Source: Ichthyophis bannanicus | Taxonomy: Eukaryota > Chordata > Amphibia > Gymnophiona > Ichthyophiidae | Length of the DNA: 64,000 bases | Direction of reading: 5' to 3' | Assembly: GCA_033557465.1 (NCBI GenBank) | Contig: CM066033.1 | Coordinates: 1,355,235,834 to 1,355,299,833, forward strand | In this document: one piece after another, positions 50,549-61,569 of the stretch | Layout of the letters: each line of letters starts with the position of its first letter | Position numbering within the stretch: position 1 is the stretch's first letter | Notes under the pieces: generated by a model | The model's input: only the letters and a program-made list of their open reading frames with translations | Database searches by the model: none | What the model was told of the DNA's origin: nothing | Made by a program: the position numbers and the translations under genes

Positions 50549-52427
50549 TTCGTGTGCAAGGAGACCCTCCCAGCCTGGGGTCTCCTCAAATATCTACTGA
50601 AATAAATTATATTAACTCCTTGCAGAGATTGTAAGGTGCGACGACTTCCCCCCCTTCCCCCCCCCACCTAACCCCCTACCCCTTATCCCAATGGCCTTCC
50701 CCCTAACCTCCCCCCCCAACCAGGAACTTCCCCCCGCTATCCCTACTCACTGCCTCCTATCTACAGGGCTCTCTACTCCTACCCCCTCCTAGAAAGCCCT
50801 CCCGAGACCCCTCTGAGCCCATCCCCCGTTCCCCCTCAGACCCGCCGGCCACGTCCTACCGCCAGCCTTCCCACCTTTGATACCCTTTAATTATAGGTGT
50901 GGGCCCCTCCCTACCTTCTCTAGGCACCCCCCCCCCCTTTACCAGCCAGAGTTCCGCTCCGGGGAGAATCCGCCGCCAAGGCTGGCCCGCAGGAGGTGTT
51001 CCTTGCCATACCATGAAAGTGGATTCCCTTCCCCTCAGGGGTCTTCCACCCCCATTCCCCCATCGCGGCTTACCGCTAGAGGATGCAGCCAGAGGAAGGG
51101 CCCTCCCCCCTCTCCCCACTATTCTATAGCCCATAAACAAAGGACATATTTAAGCTAAAAATAGCATAGTTCTGTTTGTAACATCATAAACAACATGCAC
51201 TCAGACAAATCCCATTAACAACAAAAAAAAACGTGTTCACATTAACACACTATTTAAAGTACCAGATCACCTTACGTACAGTAAAAGTCATAATGAAAGA
51301 CAGTTGACAATAACTCCCAGGGGGGATATAACGGGGTGGGTACCTTAACATCATAATGATTGACACAAAAATGCCAAGTGAAGGGTTAAGATGACAGTAG
51401 CATGTGTCTGCTTCTCAGGAGCGACTAACAGGGTAGCCTGAACGGTACACAAGCCTCCTTAAACTTAAAAATAAAATAAGATGGCTGCTAGTAATGCCCA
51501 TCATGGGTGTGGCTTCAAAAGGAGGGAATTGATACAAAAAAGTAAGTGGGTCAGGGTATATATGGGAGGGGCATACTTATATGCAGAAGCGCCTAAGGCA
51601 TTGTAAAGATTATTGGCCAGGTTTATCTAATGTATTAGTGGCCAACTAGTCCCACCCATTGTTAAAACAAAACTAAAACCTTATGACAGAATTTTAAGGT
51701 AGATTCTGCTCCATACACTTTTCCCTCCCCCAATCTCCGGGAGCAAACGTTTTTGAAAAATAGCCCCAGCAGAGAATGAGATCTTACCGGGTTGTGCAGC
51801 GTATATCAGTGGGAGCCTTACAGGCACAATTTTAGCTACTTTAAGCTATTCTAGTGAAAGTGAAGAGTTTCAGGGGAAGCATAGTTCTTTCTCCGGACTG
51901 CCACCGCCCCCCTGGCCCCCTCCCATCACCAACTGGGCCGTATCTACCTGGCTGTGATGCCTTTGAAACTTCCCCGGGCCCGGGTGGAGGAGAGCCCCCT
52001 CCCTCTCAAGTAAAAAAAAAACATTCTCCCGACCTCTCCCAAAGGCCATGTCTTCTTTCCCTCCAATGGCAACAGCTGGCATATCCGGGGGAGACCCACC
52101 CCTTCCGGAACAGGCCAACTCGTCCCCCCGAAATATTCAACCTGTCGCCATGTTGGATCTGCCATGCCATTCAAAATACTAGCCAAAAGGATCCCCCAGG
52201 ACTCAAGTTCACTGTTACAGACTGATCATGGGGAGATCAAGGAAAAGGTTCTTGGTGACTGAATACTGTGTTGCCATAAAAAACAATTTGCTACTGTTAC
52301 TATAGATAGAGGACACAGAGTTACTAGGCAACTGCAAAACACTCCATGGCCGATGTTACATTGTATTTCCCTTTGGTTACTTTCCAACAGAAGGGTTTAG
52401 CACAGTAGAGTGCTAGAGCAGAGTAGA
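50549..52427 (-). other. L1-B inter-ORF region
   Basis: About 1.9 kb separates ORF1 from ORF2. 50640-51120 is C-rich on the plus strand with many runs of C, like the matching part of L1-A. 51130-52420 is mixed. No protein family or promoter was recognised. A secondary insertion was not excluded. Confidence 0.5.
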
Positions 52428-53334
52428 TCATGTTGTATGAGTCACTGCCACTGCTGTTTTTTGAAGATAGAGCCGGTTCACGTATTCTTCTGCTGCAGAG
52501 GCTGAATCGAAAGTACGGTGAGCTCCCTCACCAAGCACGTGGAGTCTAGCAGGGTACTGCACGGAGAACCGAATGCCTGCATCAATCAGCTTTTCACAAA
52601 GGGGGGGGGGGGGCATATTCTTTCCTTTTTCGGCTCAAGGCAACTGAATAATCTTGAGCTATACGAATTTTGGTATTATTAAACACCACCTCCCCTTTCT
52701 GCCGTGCTGCTTTGAGGATCAACTCCTTCTGCGGGTAGTGGAGGAATTTGGCCAACACTATTCTGGGGTGGGAGTCGCGAGGTTGTTTGACACCGACCCG
52801 GTGTACTCTTTCAATATAAAGGTTACCTCCCAATGTGCTTTCCTCCACTATCTGCCGGACTAAGGCCTCTAGGTATCCTCGCAGGTCCTTATCCAATGTA
52901 GTTTCAGGGATCCCCAGAAAGCGCAGGTTATTGCGCCGAGACCTGTTCTCCAGGTCGTCAAGTTTTGCTTCGTGCTGAGATAATTGAGCCCGCATGCCCT
53001 CCACCTCCGCCGTCAGTGTCTCTACCTTTTCCTCTGCTCGCCCCACACGTTCTTCGGCTTCTTGCTGTCTCTGACTCAGCGTGTCAAATGCCGATTTCAG
53101 CCCGTCTATTTTCTCGTGGAGGGCTTCAAATTGAGGCATTAAGGCTGTCTTTATAGCCGCTGACATCTCGTCGATTGAGGCAGGAGACTTCGGCGACTGC
53201 GGCAATGCCGGCCCCTGGGCTAACTCCGCCATCTTAGTTGAGCCAGTCCCCCGCTCCCGATCTCTCCGCAACGATTTTACCGCAGTGGCCATGCGATCAG
53301 ACTTCCAACTTGCGTTATTAGAATCTGCCGGCAA
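52428..53334 (-). pseudogene. L1-B ORF1 RNA-binding protein (homopolymer frameshift)
   Basis: It has the same layout as L1-A ORF1: an N-terminal tail, a coiled coil (DGLKSAFDTLSQRQQEAEER), then KLDDLENRSRRNNLRFLGIP, ERVHRVGVKQPRDSHPRIVL, AKFLHYPQKELILKAARQ and KIRIAQDYSVALSRKRKEYA. A run of twelve C on the element strand at about 52602-52613 shifts the frame. The last 60 codons (LCEKLIDAGIRFSVQYPARL to the stop at 52428) are in the next frame. Without that run the protein would be intact. Confidence 0.87.
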
Positions 53335-53467
53335 TCTGATTCAGATATTTGCGTTTTCGGCGGATAATGGCAATAATAAACGGCTCTGAATCGCCGGTAA
53401 AGTCTGAGGGTTCAGGAGCTAGCTCAGGATGCGACCTCTATGGTGTGCGCATCACGTGGTCTCTCTC
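53335..53467 (-). promoter_or_regulatory. L1-B 5' end, possible internal promoter with CACGTG
   Basis: The element strand starts GAGAGAGACCACGTGATGCG, so a CACGTG palindrome lies within the first 20 bases. The same motif opens L1-A. The promoter role is inferred. Confidence 0.45.
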
Positions 53468-53482
53468 TGTTAGAGGAGTTTT

Positions 53483-53660
53483 ATTGGCTAATCTGCAAAT
53501 GTTCCATGTGAATGAATAATTATGCTCTATTGGACTGATATTCAAAGCAGTTATGTGTTCACCAGTGAATCCAGCCTCTCCATATATAGTCAAAAAGTAT
53601 ACAAATAATACTGTGCCATTTTAATCATTCAGTGGTCAGATATTATCCATCTGTTTGTGG
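53483..53660 (-). mobile_element. RLE-class LINE continuation right of L1-B
   Basis: Read on the minus strand across the L1-B insertion, this sequence runs straight into 46422 and below (HSHGTFAD then PIKLL and QWMQSRTTQYA). It is the upstream part of the RLE LINE at 45450. Its right border is not defined. Confidence 0.45.
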
Positions 53661-53744
53661 ACTGGGTTAAGGGAGGAGCAAGGGTGGATCAGAAAATTAT
53701 CCAGCACAATCTGTATAGTCAGTGCTGCTGCTTTTGCGGATACA

Positions 53745-54034
53745 GCATTTATTTATTTACTTTATTTAGCTAGACTTATATACTGCTTTTCTACCAGTCA
53801 AAGCAGTGTACATTCAGGTACTGTATATGTATTTTTCCCTTGTTCCCAAAGGGCTAAAAATCTGTTTTCTTACCTGAGGCAACAGAGGGTTAAGTGGCTT
53901 GCCCAAGGTCACAAGGCGCACCTGTGGGACTAGAAACCCCAGTCCTTCTGGTCCAAGGTTGCTGTCCTCTAGCGGGATTCGAACCTCCTGGCCCTAGGTA
54001 ACTTGCCCCAACCACTAGACCACTCCTCCCTATA
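53745..54034 (-). mobile_element. tRNA-type CORE-SINE with L2-type tail
   Basis: On the minus strand the head has an A box GTGGTCTAGTGGTTGGGGCA and a B box GGAGGTTCGAATCCC, recognised by RNA polymerase III. The core reads GTGACCTTGGGCAAGCCACT then TAACCCTCTGTTGCCTCAG, like MIR/CORE-SINEs. The 3' end GCAGTATATAAGTCTAGC with AAATAAAGTAAATAAATAA is shared with L2-type LINEs, whose RT probably moved it. Confidence 0.88.
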
Positions 54035-56834
54035 GGCACTGAATATATGGATTAAATTACACACTGATGAAGAGTTGGTCAAGGTTATCTGATGCTTTAG
54101 GTGAACCATCAGCCATGTGCCCACCCCATTTGTACTCCTTCATCTCCCCATCTCAGGTCTCCAACATCTCCTCTTCCATATTCCCTCTCCCTAGGTCTCC
54201 AGGATCTCCCTTTCCATACTTCTTCCCCCAGGTCTCCAGCATCGCTCTCCTTTCCTCCCTCACCCCCAGAGTATCCAACATGTCTTCCCTTTTTCCTTGA
54301 CCCCCACTGAAGGTGTCCAGCCTTCTCCCGCCCCCCCCCCCTTCCCTTCTACCACTATTGCTGCCACCTCCACCACCCTATCTCTGTGGGAGGCCCAGAT
54401 ATAGGACATGAAGGGGGCAGCAGCACAGCACCGACACAATGCCAGGAAAGCCCTTTAAAACCCCTCTCAGCAGTGGGCTTTTGACCATTTGGATGAATTC
54501 ATGAACATGCACTCAAGCCCTGACACATCCTGGCCTTGAGCACGCGGTGCATGTCCGCACACAAATACTGACAAGTCTGCTAATGAGAGCAGTTTTAAAG
54601 GCTTTCCTGGCACTGTGTTGGTGCCACACTGCCACCCCATAAAGCCTGAGTTTTGGGTATCATGGAGGTAGGGTGGTGGGGGCAGTATTAATAGTGGTAG
54701 AGGAAAAGGAAGAGGGGGGAATTACTCTGCTACTGTCCCCCCAAAGGCTGCTACTCTATGTGGATGCCTAGTCTGCCTGGTGCCAGCATTTAATTTGTCC
54801 GTGACTGTTCTGGCTGAAAATATGCCCATATGCGTGGCTTATACCACTAGATTGACCCAAAGAGGCGGGCACAAAAGCAAAAGCTGGCTCAGGGTGCCAC
54901 AACCCCTTGAGTCAGCCCTAGTTATGGAATTCCCCCCAGATCTACAAAAATGGCAGGTAAACCTAGTGCTGCTTTTTTGCAGCTCATCCTCTTCCTTAAC
55001 TTGCCACTTAAGTGTGTGTATTTTTGAATAAAAGACTTCCAAATACAAATAAAAAAACATTAAAAGGCTGTCATTAGGACTGATAAATGATGTGGGGAGG
55101 TTTCTCACTTCTGTAAAAGAATGGTGGTCCTTATTGCATGTATTTTTATATTAAGTGAGTAAGAGTGAGAATTATTTTTATGCAAATACCTTCATTGTGG
55201 TGGAAGTACTGGGGTTTTTTTTTGGGGGGGGGGGGTATTTTTGTTTGTATTTTACATAAGCCTTGTGGGCTTTTTGCGGAGTTTTTGACAAGGGTCCACT
55301 AGATTAAGTTGTAGGAAATAAAAATTCTTGGCAGAATACTTTTATTGGCTGGCTGTACTTTATTTTTGCCCTTTTTCTGACTGAAACAAGCTAGAAGTAA
55401 AAAAAAAAAAGTGTTACATAGTTGACTTAAAAGTCACATAACCTAAGGAAACACTTTGCAAATTTCACCTGGTTACACTGTTGATTAGATAATTAACTAC
55501 TTTAATTAGACTTTATTTGCTGTTTAGCAAATGATCTCTGAGAAAAGGTCACAAATAAAAGCATCAAAATGAGTTTTATAGCACATTGTAGGTCTATTGG
55601 ATTTTTTAAAGGCAGAATTTGTTTGAATGTAAGAAAAAGAATTAAGCAAGCTCTCTGAAGTTAACTTTTCCTTAGAAACAAGATGAGATGAATTGTTAAT
55701 GGAACATGATGTTTCTTGAAAAAACGTTTGAGCATCAGTTAAGGAGCAATAAAAAACCACCCAAAATATACATCTTACAGTAGGAAAAAATACATATTTC
55801 TAAAAGTTGCAAATGCTAGCCAAGCATCAGCAGGGAAGACAATGTCTCTAAATGAATGAAGGGGAGGTTCTGAACAGAAACGCACAATATAAAAGACAAG
55901 CTACGTCCCCTTGAGATAGACATGGAGGGATTAGAGGCAGGAAAAAGGAAACAACCATTCTATTGCCATCTAAATTTATAAGGGATGGATTTTGGTTAAA
56001 CCGGGAATCGGGTTTCTTGCAACAAATGGAAAGGAATTAAGAAATTTCAGATCACACCAGAAATGGTTATTAAAAGGTTAGGAGGTTCTTAAAACTGACA
56101 ACCTTTGGAGCTCTATGGCATAAATCCTTGATTCCAAAAAGGCAGAGGAAATAGCAAAGGAAACCGGAGATGTTTTATCAAACAGTTTCACCAGCAAAGG
56201 CACTGAAGAAAATTGAGTAACACAATGCCATTGTACCAGCTTTTAAGACAAACCAGAACATTTACATCATAATTTCTATAGTGGATTTTTCATGGTGTCT
56301 TTGATGCTGAGTGCCTTACAAATTCCAAAGTGGATATTCAGCGGAAGTTGGGCAAAGATCATTATCCAAAGCAGCAACCAGTGGGCCATGGCTGTTGCTG
56401 TGAAGAAAGAAAAAGGATATATTACAAATCCATCTTGAAAGCTGTAATGGACAAAGCATCCTGAACTGGATGAAGCATTTTAATACCTCTGCAAAGTAGA
56501 ACATTAGAGGAGGTCAACAAAGAATCTAGATCACTGAGGCATTATTTGACAGTAAACAGTTTCTGAATCTCGCCACTGATGTGGCAGGTTAAAAATAAAT
56601 ATAAAATGAATATTTTTTAAAACATTTAAAATTCTGTCTTTCTAATGATAGTACCCTCTGCTGTGGTCCCAAATGGTTTTATTATGCACTATCAAGAATG
56701 AAAAGACTTAAAAATAATCACAGATATATGAATAGTTTCCATACTTTCAAAAGCATCTAAAATGGTTATCTGGGGAGGAGCATACTCGAATTTCACTCAT
56801 TTAATTCTTTTTTTTTCATAGGTTGCTTTTATTT
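54035..56834. other. Largest stretch without recognised elements
   Basis: 54148-54320 holds an imperfect pyrimidine-rich repeat with unit near CAGGTCTCCAGCATCTCC. 55207-55245 has T and G runs. 55380-56800 is AT-rich. No RT motif, TIR pair, tRNA or convincing exon was found; ORFs are short and featureless. It may be old unique sequence. Confidence 0.55.
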
Positions 56835-57107
56835 ATTTTTTTTATTTTTTTGAACTTGCACTTTATTGACATTTTCAACCACGCTTCATACCAACAATTG
56901 CAATTACATCAAATCTTTACATATACATAAACCCCTGTCTGCCATTGAACATTTAGCCACCTCCACCACCTCACGTTACTTCGGGTACACCGTTCCTTAC
57001 CCTTTGGCTTTAAACTTACCAACCCCCCCCCCTCCCTCCCTACCACCCTCCTATGTTCCTTTATTCTACATTTTGAGGTTTGAGCCAATAACTCTAATCC
57101 TGCTCAT

Positions 57108-57948
57108 TCACTCCATCTTCGCCGTTCCCCCACCCTTGCATTCGGCATCTCCTACCTTCCACTTACCCTCCCTTAACCATCTCCACACCCCCTCCCATTG
57201 TTTTGCCATTTCTTCCCCTCTACCCTTCTTTTCCCCTGTTATTTTATACATAAGATAGATTTCTGACAAGCGCTTAGCATAACTGGTCATTGATGGTAGG
57301 TACATTCTGTTCCAATACCATGCTATTTCGCACCGGGCTGCCGTTATACAATACCAAATGATGCCCCCCTCTCCTTCCCACTTTCCATCCTTCTTCTGCA
57401 GGAGACACATTTCCGGAGTAAGATCCAAGCGCGATCCCATAATTTGAGTAATATTGTCCCCAATTTTCCCCCAATACTGTTGGACTACCGGACAAGACCA
57501 CCACATATGCATCCAGGTACCCCCGGCTCCACAATTCCACCAACATTCATTCGTCTTCCTTACACCCACTTTATACAATTGCTCCGGTGTAAGATTCCAC
57601 CTACTCAACACTTTGAACCCATTCTCCTGCAGTGACATGGCTATAGAGAATTTAGCTATTCCCAATGCTACTCCCTCCCAATCCTCCACCTCCCAGTGCC
57701 ACCCCCAAGTCCCTCTCCCACGCTTCCATATAACTCAATTTCTCCACTCCCCTCGCAATTAACCCTTTATACAATCTAGAAAGCATTCCCTTCCATCCCA
57801 GGGATCCCAAGCAGGTACCTTCAAACCAACTAACTCCCCCCCCTCCCAATATCCTGCCGCCTCTTCCTCTGTCGAACCACAGAACCGATTTGTGCATAAG
57901 CATACCGATCTGTTTCCAGCAAATGATACACATCTCGGATACCCTCAA
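57108..57948 (-). pseudogene. L1-C ORF2 C-terminal region
   Basis: Two frame blocks (57948-57652 and 57689-57108). The Cys-rich element reads CWWNCGAGGTWMHMWWSC, a C-x3-C-x7-H-x4-C variant of the L1 ORF2 C-terminal motif, followed by CEIAWYWNRMYLPSMTSYAK. The final segment is low-complexity and Gly/Lys-rich. Confidence 0.75.
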
Positions 57949-58255
57949 ATTCTCTTACCTCTTTCCCTACTAGTATCTATGACACCTGACTTAGGCCCTG
58001 CTCCGCCCATCTGTGTAGGACTATTTTACTCGGTCCCACCCTCTCTTCACAGCATGCAACAAAGGACATTGTATGTGACCACCTCTTATCCCCCACCATC
58101 TTTTGTCTATTCTGCTGCCACATAGTGAAGGTTTGCTCCACAAAGGGATTCTCTCCCCTCTCTCCCCCCCCCCATACTAACCTTTCCAGTGCTCCGGGGC
58201 CAAATCCCACTGCTTCCACCCTGACCCATTGCTTGTCTGGTTCCTGTAGCCATGA

Positions 58256-59716
58256 CTACACCACCCGCAATTGGGCTGCTTTATAATACAGTAGGAAATT
58301 GGGCACCTCCATCCCTCCCTCTGCCCCATGAGCTTGCAATGTCCTTGCTGCCACCCTTGGCCTTTTGCCCCCCCAAATAAAACCCTCTACTTGTTTTTGT
58401 ACCTTCCTCAATACTTTTCTCGGTAGTACTATTGGTAATACTTGAAAATAAAATGAGAACTGGGGAAGTAGCATCATTTTGACTATCGCCATCTGCCCAA
58501 ACCAAGAGTAGAAGCCCCTACTCCACCCCCTCAGCTGCATCTCCATTTGCCCTAAGAGCTTTTTATAGTTTAAATCAAATAAATTGTCCAGTTTCCTCCC
58601 TATCTGCACCCCCAGATACCTAATTGACCGCTTAGCCCACTTAAAAGGGAAATTCCATTGCAACCCCTCTGGGAGTTCCTCCTCCCCTGCCATACTCAAT
58701 ATTTCGATTTTCCCCAATTAATCTGGAACCCCGCCAAGTCCCCATAGGCCTGTATCTCTCTCATAATTGCTGGCAATGTTACTCCTGGCCTCGTAATCGT
58801 TAACAAAATATAATCCGCAAAAAGCGACATGCGATACTCTCTTTGCCCCACCCTTACCCCCTTGATATCCTGACATCCCCTTATTCTCGCTGTCAGGGGC
58901 TCTAAAGAGAGCGCGAAAAGCAGTGGCGAGAGAGGGCACCCCTGCCTCGTCCTCCTCCCCAGAGGAAAGAAGCATGAATATCCCCCGTTTACTCTCACAC
59001 AGGCTTTAGGGCTTGTATACAATGATTTTATCCAGTTAACGAACTCTGCCCCAAACCCCATAACCTCCAACACTGAAAAAAGAAATTTCCACGACACCTG
59101 ATCAAACGCTTTTTCAGCTTCCAACGATACCAACACCGCTTGTTCTTCTGTGCGCCTAACTTTCCAGATCCAGAACTTTCTGGATGTTATCAGCCACCTG
59201 TCTTCCCGGTATAAAACCTGCTTGATCGTCATGTACCAACTTGCCCATTACCTTATTAAGCCTTGTCGCTAGTATCTTAGCCATCAACTTCACATCAATA
59301 TTTAACAGCGATATCTGCCTATAGGATGCGCACTCCTGCGGGTCCTTCCCTTCCTTATGGATGAGTGTAATTCCGACCCGCCCCATCGTGTCTGCCAACT
59401 TCTCCCCATACCTTGGCATATTGAAGACTGTCGTTAAGGGTTGTACCAACAGGCTCTCAAATATTTTATAAAACAACGCTGTCAGCCCATCTAAACCTGG
59501 GGCCTTTCCTTGCTTTAGATCTTTAATCACCCTCACTACTTCCTCGGCCCCAATCTCTCTGTCCAAGTTCTGCTGTTCTCCTTCATCCAACCGTGGCAAC
59601 TCAGCTTCTCCCACATAGCTGTTTATCGCCCCCGTGGACCCCTCTAATTTAGCCTCGTATAACTTCTGATAAAATGCTACAAACTCTTCTCTTATCTTCT
59701 GATCATCCCTCCCCAC
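58256..59716 (-). pseudogene. L1-C ORF2 reverse transcriptase
   Basis: Blocks 59716-59156, 59232-58696 and 58717-58256 follow the RT order: KQGKAPGLDGLTALFYKIF, GITLIHKEGKDPQECASYRQ, ISLLNIDVKLMAKILATRLN, QAGFIPGRQVADNIQ, VLVSLEAEKAFDQVSWKFLF and TRQGCPLSPLLFALSLEPLT. The catalytic box reads SLFADYILLTI, with Tyr in place of the second Asp, so the enzyme would be dead even without frameshifts. Thumb sequence NLFDLNYKKLLGQMEMQLRG follows. Confidence 0.8.
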
Positions 59717-59802
59717 CCCCGCTCCGGAGCTGTAATATCCTGTTCCATTCCTTTCTCTTTTTCAATCTCCGAGCCATATACCTCCCCGCTTTATTACCCC
59801 CT

Positions 59803-61080
59803 TCAAAAAAGGTCTGCCTTAACCAATTGCATGCAAAACCTTATCCTTTCCGCCTCTAGCGCGTTCAGTTTAGCCCTAGTCTCCAATACTGCACCCCTAT
59901 ATTGTCCACTATCCCCCTGAGCGTCTCTTCCTCCAACCTCATTAACTGGCACCTTAGCTGCAATTCCTGCTCCTCCCTTTCCCTTTTTTTCCATGCCCCC
60001 CATTTTATCAACACCCCTCTCACCGCTGCCTTAAAAGCATCCCTTACTATTCCCTCTTTTACCTCTTCGTTCCCATTCCTTTCGAAATACTCCGGTATGA
60101 AGTTTTCCAACTCACTCACCACCCTTTTATCCTCCAGTAGTCCCTCATTCAGCTTCCAATATTGCACCCCCCTTATTTTCACCCCGCACCCTCACCTTTA
60201 CGACCACTGGGGCTTGATCGGACCATGTGATAGGTTCAGTATCACCTCCCTTTATCCTTCCTGCCAACTCTTTCCCTACCCATATTGCGTTGAGCCTGGA
60301 GTATGTGCCATGCGCTGCTGAAAAGAATGAAAATTGATGCCGACATGGATTCATCAGGCGCCAAGCATCTATCAAATCATTTTCCTTCACAAACCTGTGA
60401 TATCGTCTTCTATCTGCCCCTCTCCCATCCACCTTACTCGTGTATCTCTCCCCCCCTCCCAGGGCACATTGAAATCCCCACCACAGACCATCGCACCTTC
60501 TCCCATTAAATTAACCTTCATAGCTAATTCTTCCCAAAACTCTTTTTGGGACCCTGTGGGCACATAAACATTTATCACACAAAACCATTCTTCTCTTATT
60601 TTCACTCGCATCAGCAGATATCTCCCCCCTTTATCCCTGGTCACCGACTGCACTTCAGTTTCATGCTCCCCACTGAGGAACACAGCCACCCCTCCTTTCT
60701 TTCTTTCCCTTAAGTTTGAGGCAAAAATGCAATCACTATACCCCTTCGGTTTTATGCTCTCCACTGAGGAACACAGCTACCCCTCCTTTCTTTCTTTCCC
60801 TTAAGTTTGAGGAAAAGATGCAATCACTATACCCTTTAGGTTTCATTACATATTCATGCTTTTTTAATAAATGTGTCTCCTGCAGAAGTACAATCGCTGC
60901 TTTCTGCCTTGTCAATTCTTTATACAGTTTTTGTCTCTTGCCGGGTGAGTTCAACCCCTTCACATTCAACGTAACAATCTTCAAAGCACTTTCTCCATCC
61001 CCCCTATCCTCCTTGCTTGCAATACTTCCCCTCTCCCCCCCTTCCACTATCTCTCCACCTTTCACCACCCCACTTCGCAT
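59803..61080 (-). pseudogene. L1-C ORF2 endonuclease and linker
   Basis: The endonuclease begins LKIVTLNVKGLNSPGKRQKL and AIVLLQETH. It then has GYSDCIFSSNLRERKKGGVA twice because of a 91-bp tandem duplication, then VINVYVPTGSQKEF, VCGGDFNVPWEGGRD, and SRLNAIWVGKEL with TWSDQAPVVVKV (His of SDH replaced by Gln). The duplication is not a multiple of three and shifts the frame. Linker blocks 60182-59865 and 60003-59803 follow. Confidence 0.78.
60663..60844. repeat. 91-bp tandem duplication in L1-C endonuclease
   Basis: ATGCTCTCCACTGAGGAACA and the following 70 bases occur at 60663-60753 and again at 60754-60844, with several differences between copies. The period is 91 bases. Confidence 0.9.
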
Positions 61081-61569
61081 CCTCCTCTCCCTCCTTCTGC
61101 CTCCCCCCTTCCCTCCTCCCCCTTCCCTCTTCTCCAGCTAAGAGAAATGACTTCCATATCATTGACCGCTTATCGGACCGCCGCCTACACCTGCCTCCCT
61201 AACTTCCGCCCCCCACCTCCCGCCATCCTCCCTTACTCCCTTTCCCCCTCTATATTTCTTCCCCCTCCTCACCCCCCCAGCATCCTTTCCTTACCCCCTC
61301 CACCCGCTATCTCGTACCCCTCTCATGATCTAGTCCCTCCTCCTCCTCTACCCTACCCATGATCCCCCCTTCTTCCTTACCCTACTCTTACTCCACTCCC
61401 ATCTTCTCCCCCCCTCTCTTCACCCCTCCCTCCAACCTCCCACTTCCCCCAACATCACTATATAACACAGAGAACCTGCATCTACAACACTTTCCTTATT
61501 AAATGTCATCTGGTTGAAGTCCATATGTTATCCTCGGCTTCATCCCGCTGCACTGTCCATCTCGTTCCC

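Larger units (their letters stand above)
46438..53467 (-). mobile_element. L1-B: L1-type LINE, essentially full length, minus strand
   Basis: The 7.03-kb element is flanked by an exact 15-bp duplication TGTTAGAGGAGTTTT (46423-46437 and 53468-53482). It has a 3' poly(A) with AATAAAG upstream, ORF2 (50548-46713), a 1.9-kb inter-ORF region, ORF1 (53334-52428) and a 5' end with CACGTG. It is the same family as L1-A. The exact duplication and modest damage (two stops and two frameshifts in ORF2, one homopolymer frameshift in ORF1) make it one of the younger insertions. Confidence 0.92.

Noticed and set aside
53973..54034. tRNA-like A and B boxes
   Set aside because: They belong to a SINE head with CORE and L2-type tail. 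The cloverleaf is not complete, so no tRNA gene is called. The same applies near 44026-44112.
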